Assembly: GCF_000330505.1 (NCBI RefSeq)
Contig: NW_004440146.1
Location: 25,822 to 51,230, forward strand
Source of the DNA: Entamoeba invadens IP1
Taxonomy: Eukaryota > Evosea > Mastigamoebida > Endamoebidae
Length of the DNA: 25,409 bases
Direction: 5' to 3'
Numbering within the stretch: the first letter of the stretch is position 1; the number at the start of each line of letters is the position of its first letter. Shown here one piece after another: positions 1-9,606 of the stretch. A program made the translations under genes and the position numbers. The notes below the pieces were generated by a model. That model did not search any database, had not been told where the DNA came from, and saw only the letters and a program-made list of their open reading frames with translations.

Positions 1-2244
1 TGTTGCATCGTTTGGCCATGTGCCCACTTAAACTACAAATTCTACATATTTTTTGTTTTTCAAGAAAAAATGACATCTTTGATAGAGCGTGCTTCTTGTA
101 AATTCTTTGAGTTTTTTCTGGGTTTTCGACTGGAAAAACTTTTTTACTTGGTCTCATTTGTGAATTTTTAAGAGTCGGTGGATCGAGTGAAAATGGGATT
201 CCTTCAATCTGTTTGACCTTTTCTTTTTCCGAATTTTCTTTATAATTTGAACTGTTTAATTTATAAACAGTTGAAATAATGTTTAACCATTGTGCTTTAA
301 GTGAGGGGGTGTAGAGTATGGTATCAACAATTTCATCAAAAGCAACGACATGGTCTTTTGCTTGTCCATAGATTTAATTTCTCAGTTACAGTTCGTTTCA
401 CAAAGGAGTGTTCGGCAATCGACACTTGCTCCACAAAAGCACCAACACCAAAGTCTGACAGTTCAAAGAGTGGTTCTCGAAGTCCAAGTACTTTGTCATA
501 CAAGCGTTTATAAAGCTGATGAACACAAGGACAAACTTGTTTGAGTTTTAAATAAGCATCACATGGACAATAGTATTTGGTGGAACCTTCAAGCTGCGCG
601 AGCATTGGGACCATTGAATAATTATTAAGAAGATAGACTATCCACTCACGTTTAATTTTGTTTATATTCTGAAGACCGATAAGCTTGTTGACGTTTTGTA
701 ATTGAATTTCTGTATAATATGAAATATAATTATTCACAAATTTGTTTGCCTTCTCAATAAATATTTGTGTCACTTCAATCAATGTAACAATTTTCCCTTT
801 TGTTTCACGTTTTATTACTCCAAAAACCCCTTCGACTACATTTGTGGTCAAGTCGTGTGTGATTCTTTCTGTGTATTGAGGAATCCAACTTAATTTTGTT
901 TCTTCGAGTTGCTCAAGAAATCTAGTCTTTTCATTTCCCAATATTTTAACAGAAGAGTGTTGTTGACATGATTGACAATAGTCAATAAATTCATGAAAAA
1001 GATCAACATTATCAAGAACTCTGCCTTCTTTTGTGTATTCAGAATCTTTGCATTCTGATTTATAGGTTGCAATTAATTCCAAAAATTGTTCACCTGTAAT
1101 TTCCCGATTTATTAGCTTTTTAAAAGACTTATAAATTGTTGAATTTTTGCCAAAAGCGGTTATAATGTTGCGTCTTATATGTCTGTAACAAAATAAATTT
1201 TTGCACTTGGAAATATCAAACGAATTGCTGTTGTTTGAGCAGCACAACGATCAACAACAAACGTGTTTATATTGTTGTGATGGTCTTTTAGAAAAGATAG
1301 AAATTCTTCGTAATAAGACGTGAATCTATGCCTGATAAATCCAAAAGCTATAAGTTGGCACTTTCCGTTGATGTCTTTGCATAAAGCTGCAACAATTGGT
1401 ATTTGAAATTTGTTGGTGCAAAACTTGTCGTCTAAAAAGACGCAATCTTGACAGATGTCATTTCTAAGTAACTTGTTAAAGAAAAAGCATTCATCGAAAA
1501 CATCATTTGAATTATTAACAAAAAGTGTATCAAAGTTTGACAACTCAAAAACAAACTTCAATAGTTGATTGCATTGTTCATTTGTCATTGCACCCAACAT
1601 TCGTTTTCTTTCTTTTTTAATAAATAATTAATGTAATTTAATTAATTAATAATTAAATTAATTAAATAATTTAGTGTACTTGTTTTTGAGTTTGTCTTCT
1701 GTGATTTTTTGCGAAACATTTTGCTCTATATCATTTGCAATTATCTCTTTTGAAATTTCTGACATTCGATTTCTCAACATTTTCATTTGTTTTATCGTGA
1801 ATGCGTGTGAATGTCCATCATGTAACTCAAATTTAATTATCTTTTCACTTGTACAATTATCAAACATCACAATAATTTTAGAATCACACTTATATTGTTG
1901 TTTGTATACACAGTTATATTTAAACGTTTTTCTATCTTTACCTGTGTCTTTTGCATTATATAGTGAAAACAAAGTATTATCAATTTGAATTCTACTTGCT
2001 TCAACTTTTTTGTCGTTGTATTGTATCTAGCAAGACTCGTAGTTATCATTTTAAGTTTGTTGATTAATTCAATTGGAGTTCGGACTTTTGTTAAATCTGT
2101 GTTGTTTTTGATAATTAGTTGTACGTTGAATTTATCTGTAGATTCAATATTCTGAGTATTTGGAAATTTTGGTATCATAATTCCATTCAGTTTATCTATA
2201 AGTCCATTTTTCCAATCTAAAACATTTTCAAAACCCCTTTCCAT
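1..2244 (-). pseudogene. Mutator-like (MULE) transposase pseudogene, SWIM/zinc-knuckle type, cut by window edge
   Basis: A cut-and-paste DNA transposase read on the minus strand from an ATG at 2244. In order it has an N-terminal region, a Cys/His zinc-binding segment (Cys near 1890-1915, His-x-His near 1815), and a MULE DDE core. The first acidic site is the Asp pair at 1427-1432, the second is VVDR at 1250-1252, and the Glu is in NVVEG at 831-833. A SWIM-like CxC...CxH finger follows at about 516-575. A C-terminal CCHC knuckle (C-x2-C-x4-H-x4-C) lies at 5-46. This order matches plant-type MuDR/MURA transposases. The reading frame shifts near 1980, 1195 and 370, and in-frame stops lie in an AT-only patch at 1620-1672, so it is not translatable as it stands. 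The protein probably continues left of base 1. The family call is secure; exact breakpoints are approximate. Confidence 0.85.
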
Positions 2245-2646
2245 TTTGTTATTTTTAAGTTTTATTATAAAAACAAAGTTTGTGTTTATACATATGAGAA
2301 AAAAGTGACAATTGTAATTACCCTGTTGTTTGGTTTTATTCCCTGTAGTTTTGTTGATGAAATAACAATTTATGTCGAAGTATATTACTTTATTTTATCG
2401 GGACATTTCACTTGTTCTATTTCTATTTATAATTGCGATTGCGGACGAAAGCCAGCACCCTTATTTTAACTTACATAATTAATTTTATAAAAATTATTAA
2501 ATTATAAATGAAGATTAAAATAGTATTATTATTAATCATTAGTAATGTTCAAGATGTTTTTTGAATGTCAATTAATAAATTAATATTTTATTGATTTATA
2601 AAAAATATTATTTTTAATCACAACTTTTAAAAATCGATTATCAATT
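2245..2646. other. AT-rich intergenic stretch with one GC-richer island
   Basis: No coding sequence is visible. Most is A/T, but about 2435-2462 is a GC-richer block. It sits roughly 200 bp upstream of the MULE start codon at 2244 and could be part of that element's 5' terminal repeat. The other end lies outside the window, so this cannot be tested here. The 3' end of the BspA-like gene lies at 2647. Confidence 0.4.
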
Positions 2647-3852
2647 TTACTCGTAATGAATAATTGTGTTTGATGAATACCAATGATCACCAAAGTTTTG
2701 AACACTTTTTGGAATTGTCAAACTGCTTAGATGAGGGCATTCGATAAAACAATCACTTTTAATTGAGGTGACACTTGATGGTATAACCACACTGCTCAAA
2801 CTGTCACAGTGTTCAAAACAATTATAAGGAAGTGATGACACACTTGATGGTATAGTCACGCTGCTTAGACTGTTACACCAACAGAAACAGAAATCATCAA
2901 GTGATGTCACACTCGATGGGATAGTCACACCACTCAGTTTTTCACATTCATCAAAACATCCATTTTCAAGTGAGGAGACACTCGATGGTATGGTCACACT
3001 TGTCAAACTGTGACATTCACTAAAACAACTTCTATCAATGAATGACACACTTGATGGGATATCAACACTTTTCAAACTTGTGCACCCAAGAAAACATTCC
3101 TCACCAAGTGATGTCACACTAGTTGGTATTGTAAGATGACTTAGACTACTGCACCAACATAAACATTGATATCTGAGTGATGGCACACAATATGGTATTA
3201 CCACACTGCTCAGACTGGTACATTCATTAAAACATTGACTACCAAGTGATGTCATTGTTGATAATAGTATCACATTGCTGAGACTTTTGCAATTATAAAA
3301 ACAATAATCACCAATAGATTTGACATTTGATGGAATTGTCACACTTTCCAATGTTTTACATTTTTCAAAACAGCCATTACCTATTGCTGTTACATTTAAG
3401 GGGATATTACTGCCAAATTTGTGTCTGTTGTATTTTGTGTAAGTCACTCGTTTAAATACAACGTTACGATCTTTGTTTTTGTCAACAGTGCCATAATTAA
3501 CACCGAACCATACAACAATCTGATAAAACATCTTTTCCAAAACAGTTACAATATCTTCGTTGACATTTTCATATTGTTCACTGTCTGAACCGGCTTTATA
3601 CCGATCATCTTTTAATTCTATGTTGATAACAAATCCGTTGCCAAAGTTCTCATCGCGAGTGCTCCACAAGTGAAGTGTCTTGATATTTGGGAAGTATTTC
3701 ACTGTTATGTAATTTAACGGAATTGGGTTATAATGGTACTTCTTAATGTTGTCTTTAAACTTTTTGCATACAAATTCAAGATTAACAAAGTCTTTGATGG
3801 TCTTGAAATACTTTGAGACTACCATAACGTGATAGCTATCAAGTGTGGACAT
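2647..3852 (-). CDS. BspA-like leucine-rich repeat protein
   Basis: Intact 401-residue ORF. Residues 1 to about 60 are the N-terminal module typical of Entamoeba BspA-like proteins (LDSYHVMVVSKYF, an F-box-like helical stretch, then NPIPLN and YFPNIKTLHLW). Residues of about 150-390 form ten tandem 23-residue LRR_5 repeats of the pattern SVTSL-x(4)-CF-x(2)-C-x-SLSSVTIPS, then a shortened final repeat and the tail NTIIHYE. Proteins of this large family resemble Treponema/Bacteroides BspA. Some members have been reported at the E. histolytica surface, although no signal peptide is visible here. Function is presumed to be ligand binding or adhesion. The start is chosen because the N-terminal motif begins right after this Met and a TATA-like box lies about 30 bp upstream. 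A fragment of a second copy lies at 24327-24525. Confidence 0.93.
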   Translation of the reverse strand: MSTLDSYHVMVVSKYFKTIKDFVNLEFVCKKFKDNIKKYHYNPIPLNYITVKYFPNIKTLHLWSTRDENFGNGFVINIELKDDRYKAGSDSEQYENVNEDIVTVLEKMFYQIVVWFGVNYGTVDKNKDRNVVFKRVTYTKYNRHKFGSNIPLNVTAIGNGCFEKCKTLESVTIPSNVKSIGDYCFYNCKSLSNVILLSTMTSLGSQCFNECTSLSSVVIPYCVPSLRYQCLCWCSSLSHLTIPTSVTSLGEECFLGCTSLKSVDIPSSVSFIDRSCFSECHSLTSVTIPSSVSSLENGCFDECEKLSGVTIPSSVTSLDDFCFCWCNSLSSVTIPSSVSSLPYNCFEHCDSLSSVVIPSSVTSIKSDCFIECPHLSSLTIPKSVQNFGDHWYSSNTIIHYE

Positions 3853-4285
3853 TCTGATTATGGCATTTTATTTTCTGTTTAAATATATTACTACACATTT
3901 TTGTATATTATCGGAACTATATATTTTAGTATAATAAAATAATAAAATAATAATAATGAATAAATTAAAATAATAAATTAATTGTTATAATTAATTGTGT
4001 AATGATGATTATAATACTACACTTATTATAATCATTAACAAAAATATTAATAAATCTTTGTGCACAATATTTTTAAATAGAGTTTTATGTAGCAGAATGC
4101 AATATTAATTGAGTATTTTTGACGTTAATTATAAAAGGTTGCAAAGGACAATTTCATGTTTGAGATTTCACTTCTTTTTCAATGACTCGATTAAACGTTT
4201 TTATAAATAATTTGTTTTAAATATATCGTCGATAATGGTTAAAAGATATTGTAGTTAAAAAAGCCGGACGATGTTGATGTGTAAA
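3853..4285. other. AT-rich intergenic region
   Basis: Upstream region of the BspA-like gene, ending at the left TTAA of the piggyBac-type element. Apart from the TATA-like box I see no gene. A GC-richer dozen bases at about 4261-4272 sits just outside the element. Confidence 0.5.
3878..3885 (-). promoter_or_regulatory. TATA-like box of the BspA-like gene
   Basis: TATTTAAA on the minus strand, 26-33 bp upstream of the BspA-like ATG. Entamoeba core promoters use a TATTTAAA-type element close to the start codon with very short 5' UTRs. In such AT-rich DNA a chance match is possible. Confidence 0.4.
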
Positions 4286-4289
4286 TTAA
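4286..4289. repeat. Left TTAA target duplication of piggyBac-type element
   Basis: TTAA immediately before CCCTTCGAG at 4290. Confidence 0.65.
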
Positions 4290-4689
4290 CCCTTCGAGAA
4301 CCAAATAACAACATAATATTACAATAAAACCCCTTATTTACTTTAATTTTATGTATTATCAAACTAACACAACAATAACAATAACATAATAATTATATGG
4401 TAAAACAACGCTATAAAACGTCAATTTAAGTCTAGAAAAATAGCTGTTTTGGATACATTATACAATGGATGACAAAAGAATAATAAATTGTATTGTAATT
4501 TTAATTATAAATAAACTATAAAAATCAACCTTTGAATAATATAACTGATAGTAAATTTATTATATATAATGATTTATTACAACAATAATTATAATAATAA
4601 TAAAACTAAACCAAATAAACACCAATATGAATATAATTAAATTGAGCCAAACATGAACAGCCTTGATTATGCTTATTCGTTTTTCATTT

Positions 4690-4996
4690 GCATCTTTTTC
4701 CTTCTCTTGTCTGTCGTTGATTTTTGGATTGATTTTCCACCAGACAAAACGATATTTCCGTATAAGTCCTTTCTGATGTCGACATCGCACTTCATGATTG
4801 AGTTGTAAATTGTCTCGTGGATACCTGATGCTTCCATACCAAGGAATGATGGCTGGAAGAGTACTTCTGGGCATCTGAATCTCTCGTTGCCAATGGTGAT
4901 GAATTGACCATCTGGAAGTTAACGTGACTTCTAGAGTTCTGATGATGAGGCAGATTTTTGCATTTCTTCGTCAAATTTAATGCAAGGCGGCAAAGT
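4690..4996 (-). pseudogene. Actin gene fragment (captured, broken)
   Basis: Read on the minus strand, 4752-4978 gives the highly conserved actin C-terminal-half block: [57 protein letters not shown], ending VLSGG. It corresponds to roughly actin residues 216-300. Two in-frame stops (TAG near 4933, TAA near 4921) look like single-base changes from GAG and GAA in the ELEKSYELPDG block. Similarity continues weakly upstream to about 4996 after a frame change, and downstream in another frame (PKINDR for actin PGINDR) to about 4690. There are no 5' or 3' actin parts, so this is an internal fragment. It lies wholly inside the piggyBac-type element. Reading it in the wrong frame gives a false hydrophobic ORF at 4560-4874. 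Confidence 0.88.
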
Positions 4997-4999
4997 TAT

Positions 5000-7426
5000 T
5001 TATAGTAATAAGTAATTATTTATTTTTTGAATTTTTATGCCAAATATAACAAGAAATTTGTGTGTTATTTCACACAATTATTTAATGTTGATTCACGATA
5101 TTTATTGGATATTCAGATGTTTTTTCGGGATGTAAGGATTAAAAAATGATAATTTTTGATTATAAATTGGTTTTGCACATTGTTGTTTTAAAACAATGCA
5201 ACTTGAAACTATAAATCTATTCATAACAAATCTTGAAATAACTAACTCAATAATAATGTTTATTCAAATTTATATCGAGTATTTTTTTGTTTTATAATAA
5301 ACTATTTTGTTTTGTAGCAAGTGACGTTGTTTTATGTAAGATTTAATTAGTACTTTTAATAAATTTAAACCATTTAATTGTTAAGCAATCTTCAAATAAA
5401 AACGCAAAAATGTTCTTTGTATCTAATTTGTTAAAATAGTATTTATTAATTAAAAATAACTATAAATATCTTGCATTATTAAAACAATTGAAAAAAAAAT
5501 GGTAACCTTACTGTATTTATTTTTAAAAATGAAACAAAAAAGTCTATTTAAAAACACAAAACACAATTCGTTACAAAATCAATAGAATAAACAATACATT
5601 ATAAATTATCTAATAATTTAACTATAAATGTTAATAATATAATAAGTAACTATTATTTGCCTATTTTTCATTGATCCATTGTCGTTGAATAACAGATAGT
5701 CGTTAATTTAAAATATTCTTTAAAATTATCTATTTTAAAACAATAATTTTTATCATATTTTTGTTATTTGGTGTGTTTAAATAACATTATTTTAACATTA
5801 TTGTTATGTGAAAAAAATATTTATTTTATTATTATTATATTATTATTTTAGACTCTATTTTATTATTGGTAAAATAATATTATAAATATAGTTTGTAATC
5901 AATTCTAACACCCAAATAATTTAAATTGTTATCTATATAACAACCACATCAATTATATTACATATAATCATTTTATTGATCATTCACTAAACCAGTGTGT
6001 TTCTGTTTATATAAATTAAATGCTTATTTGTTGTGTTTTTAATTTGAACAATATATTACAATCAAAACACGCTTTATTACAAACACTATGTATCTTCCAT
6101 AATGATAACATTATAAAAAGGGGTGATTATACCATTTTTGTTATAATTATACATAAAATACAATATAGTTATAATTACACAACATTGTTATATCAATGTG
6201 ATTACTAATCACTTCGATGAAATCACGTTGTTGTATAGATATTATTGTTGATGTGTTATTGTGTCAAAATAATGTCTGTTGATTGTTACTATAATGTATA
6301 ACAATTATAATTATTAAACTATTATAAATAACATGATAAATTATTAATAATATATTAATTTATTTTATTATAAATTTAGTTTAAAGTGTTGTTGTTGGTT
6401 TAAGTTGTGTTGTTTTAACACTTGTTTTTTCTTTGTTTTTTATTATCTCTATACATTTACTATAAGTTTTTTTGTTTGTTGCTCAAAAATGCACAATTCG
6501 AAAATGAATAAACAGTGGCTGCAAAATATGCATTTATTTACCAAATACAAATCTTTATATTCTAGATAGATTGATAAAACACCTTTTGCCTTTTGTTTTT
6601 GTTTGAAAATGATTAAATATTCAAATTACAAACAATGAATTTATATCTTGCTTCCTCGACAGTGGCACGACGTGAAATTTAACGAGTGATCACAAAAACT
6701 AGTGGTGATCAATTTTTATTTAAATGCGATTATTTTTATTGTTAAAGTTGATTTTATAATTTTTTTTGATTTTGCGATTTTTGATACTTTTGAAAATGTA
6801 TTTTAGTTATTTTTTGTATATTTTACACTTATTTTCTTTAAGATTTATTTTTCGAAGTCGGAACAAACAAAAGTGTCTTTACTTATTTTATTTCTTTTAC
6901 AAACAATAGTAAAACCCAATTTTTAAATTTTTGTATTTTTCAAAGTTTACAAAAAAAATCTATTTATTTTCCCTTGTTGTTATTGTTTTTGAGATCAATT
7001 GCATATTGAAATTTCAATACACCTCAAAGTCTGTTATTTATTTTCTTTTCTTTGTTATTTTATGATGCAATTAATTTTGAATATTCCGGACCAGTATGTT
7101 ATATGATGCAATTTGGTCTTTGATATATTTTATAATTAATTTTATTATTGTAATAAGTTGTGGTCATCTCAATAAATATTTGATCTGACTTTTCCATTGA
7201 ACTGTGACTTGTTTCTAAAAAGGATCAAGCAAAAAAGTGAACCTTTGTTCATCCCAACTTCAACAAAAATATCACTGTTTACTATAATTTATAACATTTT
7301 AGCATAAAAATTTACTAGAGCCGTCGTTCCAGTATGTCTAGCTTTTTTGAAAAAATTAAAGAAAAAAAATCACATTTACATTACAATTGACTAAGATTTT
7401 TATTTTTTACCAATTTTGATTTTCCC
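5000..7426. other. AT-rich interior of the piggyBac-type element, no gene seen
   Basis: No coding region is recognisable on either strand. A perfect 7-bp inverted pair, TGATCAC at 6687-6693 and GTGATCA at 6705-6711, forms a hairpin inside a locally GC-richer patch (6650-6712). Other GC-richer scraps near 7085, 7200-7260 and 7320 might be decayed coding sequence, but I cannot assign them. Confidence 0.45.
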
Positions 7427-7438
7427 GTCCTCGAAGGG

Positions 7439-7442
7439 TTAA
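7439..7442. repeat. Right TTAA target duplication of piggyBac-type element
   Basis: TTAA immediately after the inverted CTCGAAGGG end at 7438. Its last A is also the first base of the MULE 9-bp duplication. Confidence 0.65.
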
Positions 7443-7450
7443 TCACAAAG
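7442..7450. repeat. Left 9-bp MULE target-site duplication (ATCACAAAG)
   Basis: An exact copy is at 14439-14447. The flanking bases differ (A against C on the left, G against T on the right), which bounds the duplication at 9 bp. Confidence 0.88.
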
Positions 7451-7624
7451 GATTGGGGGACATCTCGTAACTTGGACAATTGGTAACTTCAACATAAAGT
7501 TCAAAAAATATATTTTTCGATGTTTTATTTTTATTTTTTTTATTAATTTTTTTTCTCGGCAAAAAATATTTAAGTATCCATTAAAAATAAAAAAGCCCAA
7601 ATTGATATTCAAAAAAGTTTATAA
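7451..7624 (+). repeat. Left terminal inverted repeat of the MULE
   Basis: Pairs with 14265-14438 reversed. The outer 7 bases differ partly (GATTGGG against GGTAAAA), then there is perfect identity from GGACATCTCGTAACTTGG to GTTTATAA. Weaker similarity with indels runs on for about 15 bp. Confidence 0.92.
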
Positions 7625-7763
7625 TTTTTTACATGTTTTTTTAAATTCACAACATAAAAAATATATAATATAATTATCATTTAACAATTATAACCAAATA
7701 ATATTAAATTGTTAATTTTTATTATTCATCAATACAAAAAACTAATTATTATTTAATAATCAA

Positions 7764-9166
7764 ATGTCTCAAAACCCTTCCGAAAACGACAGTAATTTTT
7801 ATGAAAAATTTTCACCTGTGGGTCCTGTTCATATACTATCTCAAAGAAAAAAGGATATGATTATATACGAAAATCACTGCTTTAAAAAAATAAGGGAAGG
7901 GTATTATTCATGTGTTGCACCTAAGTGCAAAGTCCATTTAATTGGATCAACTGATGATTCTCTTCATTATGGTAAAACGACTCAACACATCGATGCCGAA
8001 CAAAGTTTCAAGAAGAAGCTTTATCAGAATCAAATAAAGAAAGAACTATCACTCAATATAAATCTCAAGAAAATGACACCAAGAACTTTATTGACTCATT
8101 TCAAGAGAGGATCAATATCTACTTCAGACGCCACACTTAACAATTTATCAAAAGAAACATTGATCGCCCACCAAATCCCAATACAATTGAAGAGATTGTT
8201 GTTAATAATTACACCAACATTTTATATCATAACAATAAAAACACCACTCTTCTTTTTGGTGATATGGAACAATTGAAGCTACTTTTATCTGCAAAAATGA
8301 TATGTATGGATGGAATGTTTTTAGCATGTCCCACACTTTACTCTCAACTGTATTCGATTCATGTGGTTTTACCCAATGATCAACACTTTCCGGTTGCTCA
8401 TGTTCTGATGAATGAACGTTCTGAAACATCATATACTCAATTGTTCATATCTTTGGAAAATTTACTTGGACAATCCCCTTTCAAAAGAGCAGCCTTGATA
8501 ATGTCTGATTTTGAAAAAGGTTTAATTGCGTCACTTTCTAAATTTGTAAATTTTGGACTCGTACACAAATGATGTTTTTATCACCAGAGACAAGCAGTAA
8601 TTAAGAAAATAAGAAAATTTGGTTTGATCACTACATACAACAACCATGGTGTGTTGTTTGAAGCTGTCCAATTAATGTACAGTTTGAGCTTTTTAAAACC
8701 CAACGAAGTAAGAGAAGCGTTTGATATTTTGAAAGTATGGTATGGCAGTTGTAAAGAAGTCGTTCGAATATTTGAATATTTTCAAAACACGTGGATTTGT
8801 GGCAGTTTTCCTTTGATGATGTGGAATCAAAGAAGTGCTTTGATTCGAACAAACAACATTTGTGAATCATACCACTCTGGACTGAACAAACGTTGTGGAG
8901 GACAAAAGCCGTCTTTCAACAAATACGTCGAAATCAATGGAGAAATAATTGAAGAAACTCGAAAAGATATTCAAAAAATGAAAATTGGAATTCGTCAACC
9001 GACAATAAAATGGGTAGCGTGTTCAACAGAAAGACTTAATAATATTGTAGATGATTACGAAAAGAAAGTTGTAACACTTTATGAATGTTTGAAAAACATC
9101 GCTGGTGTTTTTGAAGATCACAAGGCAAATATTGTGATTGATGATGAGCAAACAAGCGAAGAATAA
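7764..9166 (+). pseudogene. MULE transposase pseudogene (FLYWCH/MULE type)
   Basis: DDE transposase of the element that contains it. The ATG at 7764 begins a reading frame with a Cys-x5-Cys...His zinc-finger-like segment (about residues 48-75, FLYWCH-like). The frame shifts near 8000. The MULE core then runs in the third frame: first Asp in ICMDG (about 8300), second Asp in IMSDFEKG (about 8508), the CFYHQRQA helix after it, and the catalytic Glu in RTNNICESYH (about 8862). The RTNN-x2-E-x2-H block is characteristic of this group. Defects are the frameshift near 8000, an in-frame TAA at 8138-8140, and a TGA at 8570-8572 where the family has Gly before CFYH. About 460 residues would be expected if intact. 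It is clearly a different lineage from the MULE at 1-2244, which has SWIM and knuckle domains. Confidence 0.87.
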
Positions 9167-9285
9167 AAATATAGTTATTTAAGCAATATAATTTTTAATT
9201 GGTTTTATAATAAATTGGTAATTTGATTGTAAAATAAATTTGTTAAATAATATTATTATTTAATAAACAGAATAATACAATTGAG
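9167..9285. other. MULE sequence before the nested Harbinger insertion
   Basis: AT-rich tail after the MULE transposase, ending at the TAA target duplication of the Harbinger-like element. Confidence 0.5.
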
Positions 9286-9288
9286 TAA
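9286..9288. repeat. Left TAA target duplication of Harbinger-like element
   Basis: TAA adjacent to the TGGCTATTAACTCA terminus; partner at 11905-11907. Confidence 0.7.
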
Positions 9289-9343
9289 TGGCTATTAACT
9301 CATTTTTTTACTTTTAACTCACTTGCTTTGAATAAACTCACTT
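9289..9343 (+). repeat. Left terminal inverted repeat of Harbinger-like element
   Basis: Starts TGGCTATTAACTC and contains AACTCA(C/T)TT three times. Two more copies follow at about 9352 and 9373. Confidence 0.82.
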
Positions 9344-9606
9344 CTTATTATTTTACTCACTTTTGAAAATATAACTCACCAAAAAAACAATTTATTATCT
9401 TAATAGTTAATAATTTAATAAATCAAAAAAATGCTTAAATAATAAATTTTTGGTTTTCTTTTAATTTTCTATTTAACTATACAAATAAAAAAACAACTTG
9501 ATCAATTAATCAAAATTGCCATTAGTAAAAACGTTAAAACATAAGAACGAATTCGAACCAGTAATGATAAAAATACATTTTAAGCATTTTTAATAACTTG
9601 TTATTC

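Larger units (their letters stand above)
4290..7438. mobile_element. Non-autonomous piggyBac-type element, 3.15 kb
   Basis: Both ends read TTAA followed inward by CCCTTCGAG: left at 4286-4301, right (minus strand) at 7442-7427. The first 12 element bases agree at 11 positions (CCCTTCGAGAAC against CCCTTCGAGGAC) and then diverge. A TTAA target duplication with CCC-starting short inverted ends is diagnostic of the piggyBac superfamily, which is known in E. invadens. No transposase is recognisable inside, so movement would need an enzyme from elsewhere. The interior is AT-rich and contains an actin gene fragment at about 4690-4996. The right TTAA touches the MULE target duplication. Identification rests on the ends only. 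Confidence 0.68.

Noticed and set aside
1620..1672. AT-only segment with stops between two in-frame parts of the left MULE, considered as an intron
   Set aside because: It has no GTTTGT-type donor at the expected place on the minus strand, and the gene is frameshifted elsewhere, so decay is the simpler reading.
2395..2415. GGGACATTTCACTTG, resembling the outer MULE terminal repeat motif at 7457
   Set aside because: Similarity is short and gapped, and its orientation points away from the transposase at 1-2244.
4560..4874. ORF with a strongly hydrophobic C-terminus that looks like a small membrane protein
   Set aside because: Its upstream half is an actin fragment read out of frame; the hydrophobic run comes from AT-rich sequence encoding Ile, Val and Phe.
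6020..6208. 62-codon plus-strand ORF
   Set aside because: Composition matches the surrounding noncoding DNA and no motif is recognisable.
9540..9570. GGTTCGAAT on the minus strand, resembling a tRNA T-loop
   Set aside because: The flanking bases do not form a T-arm stem, and no acceptor or anticodon arm is nearby.
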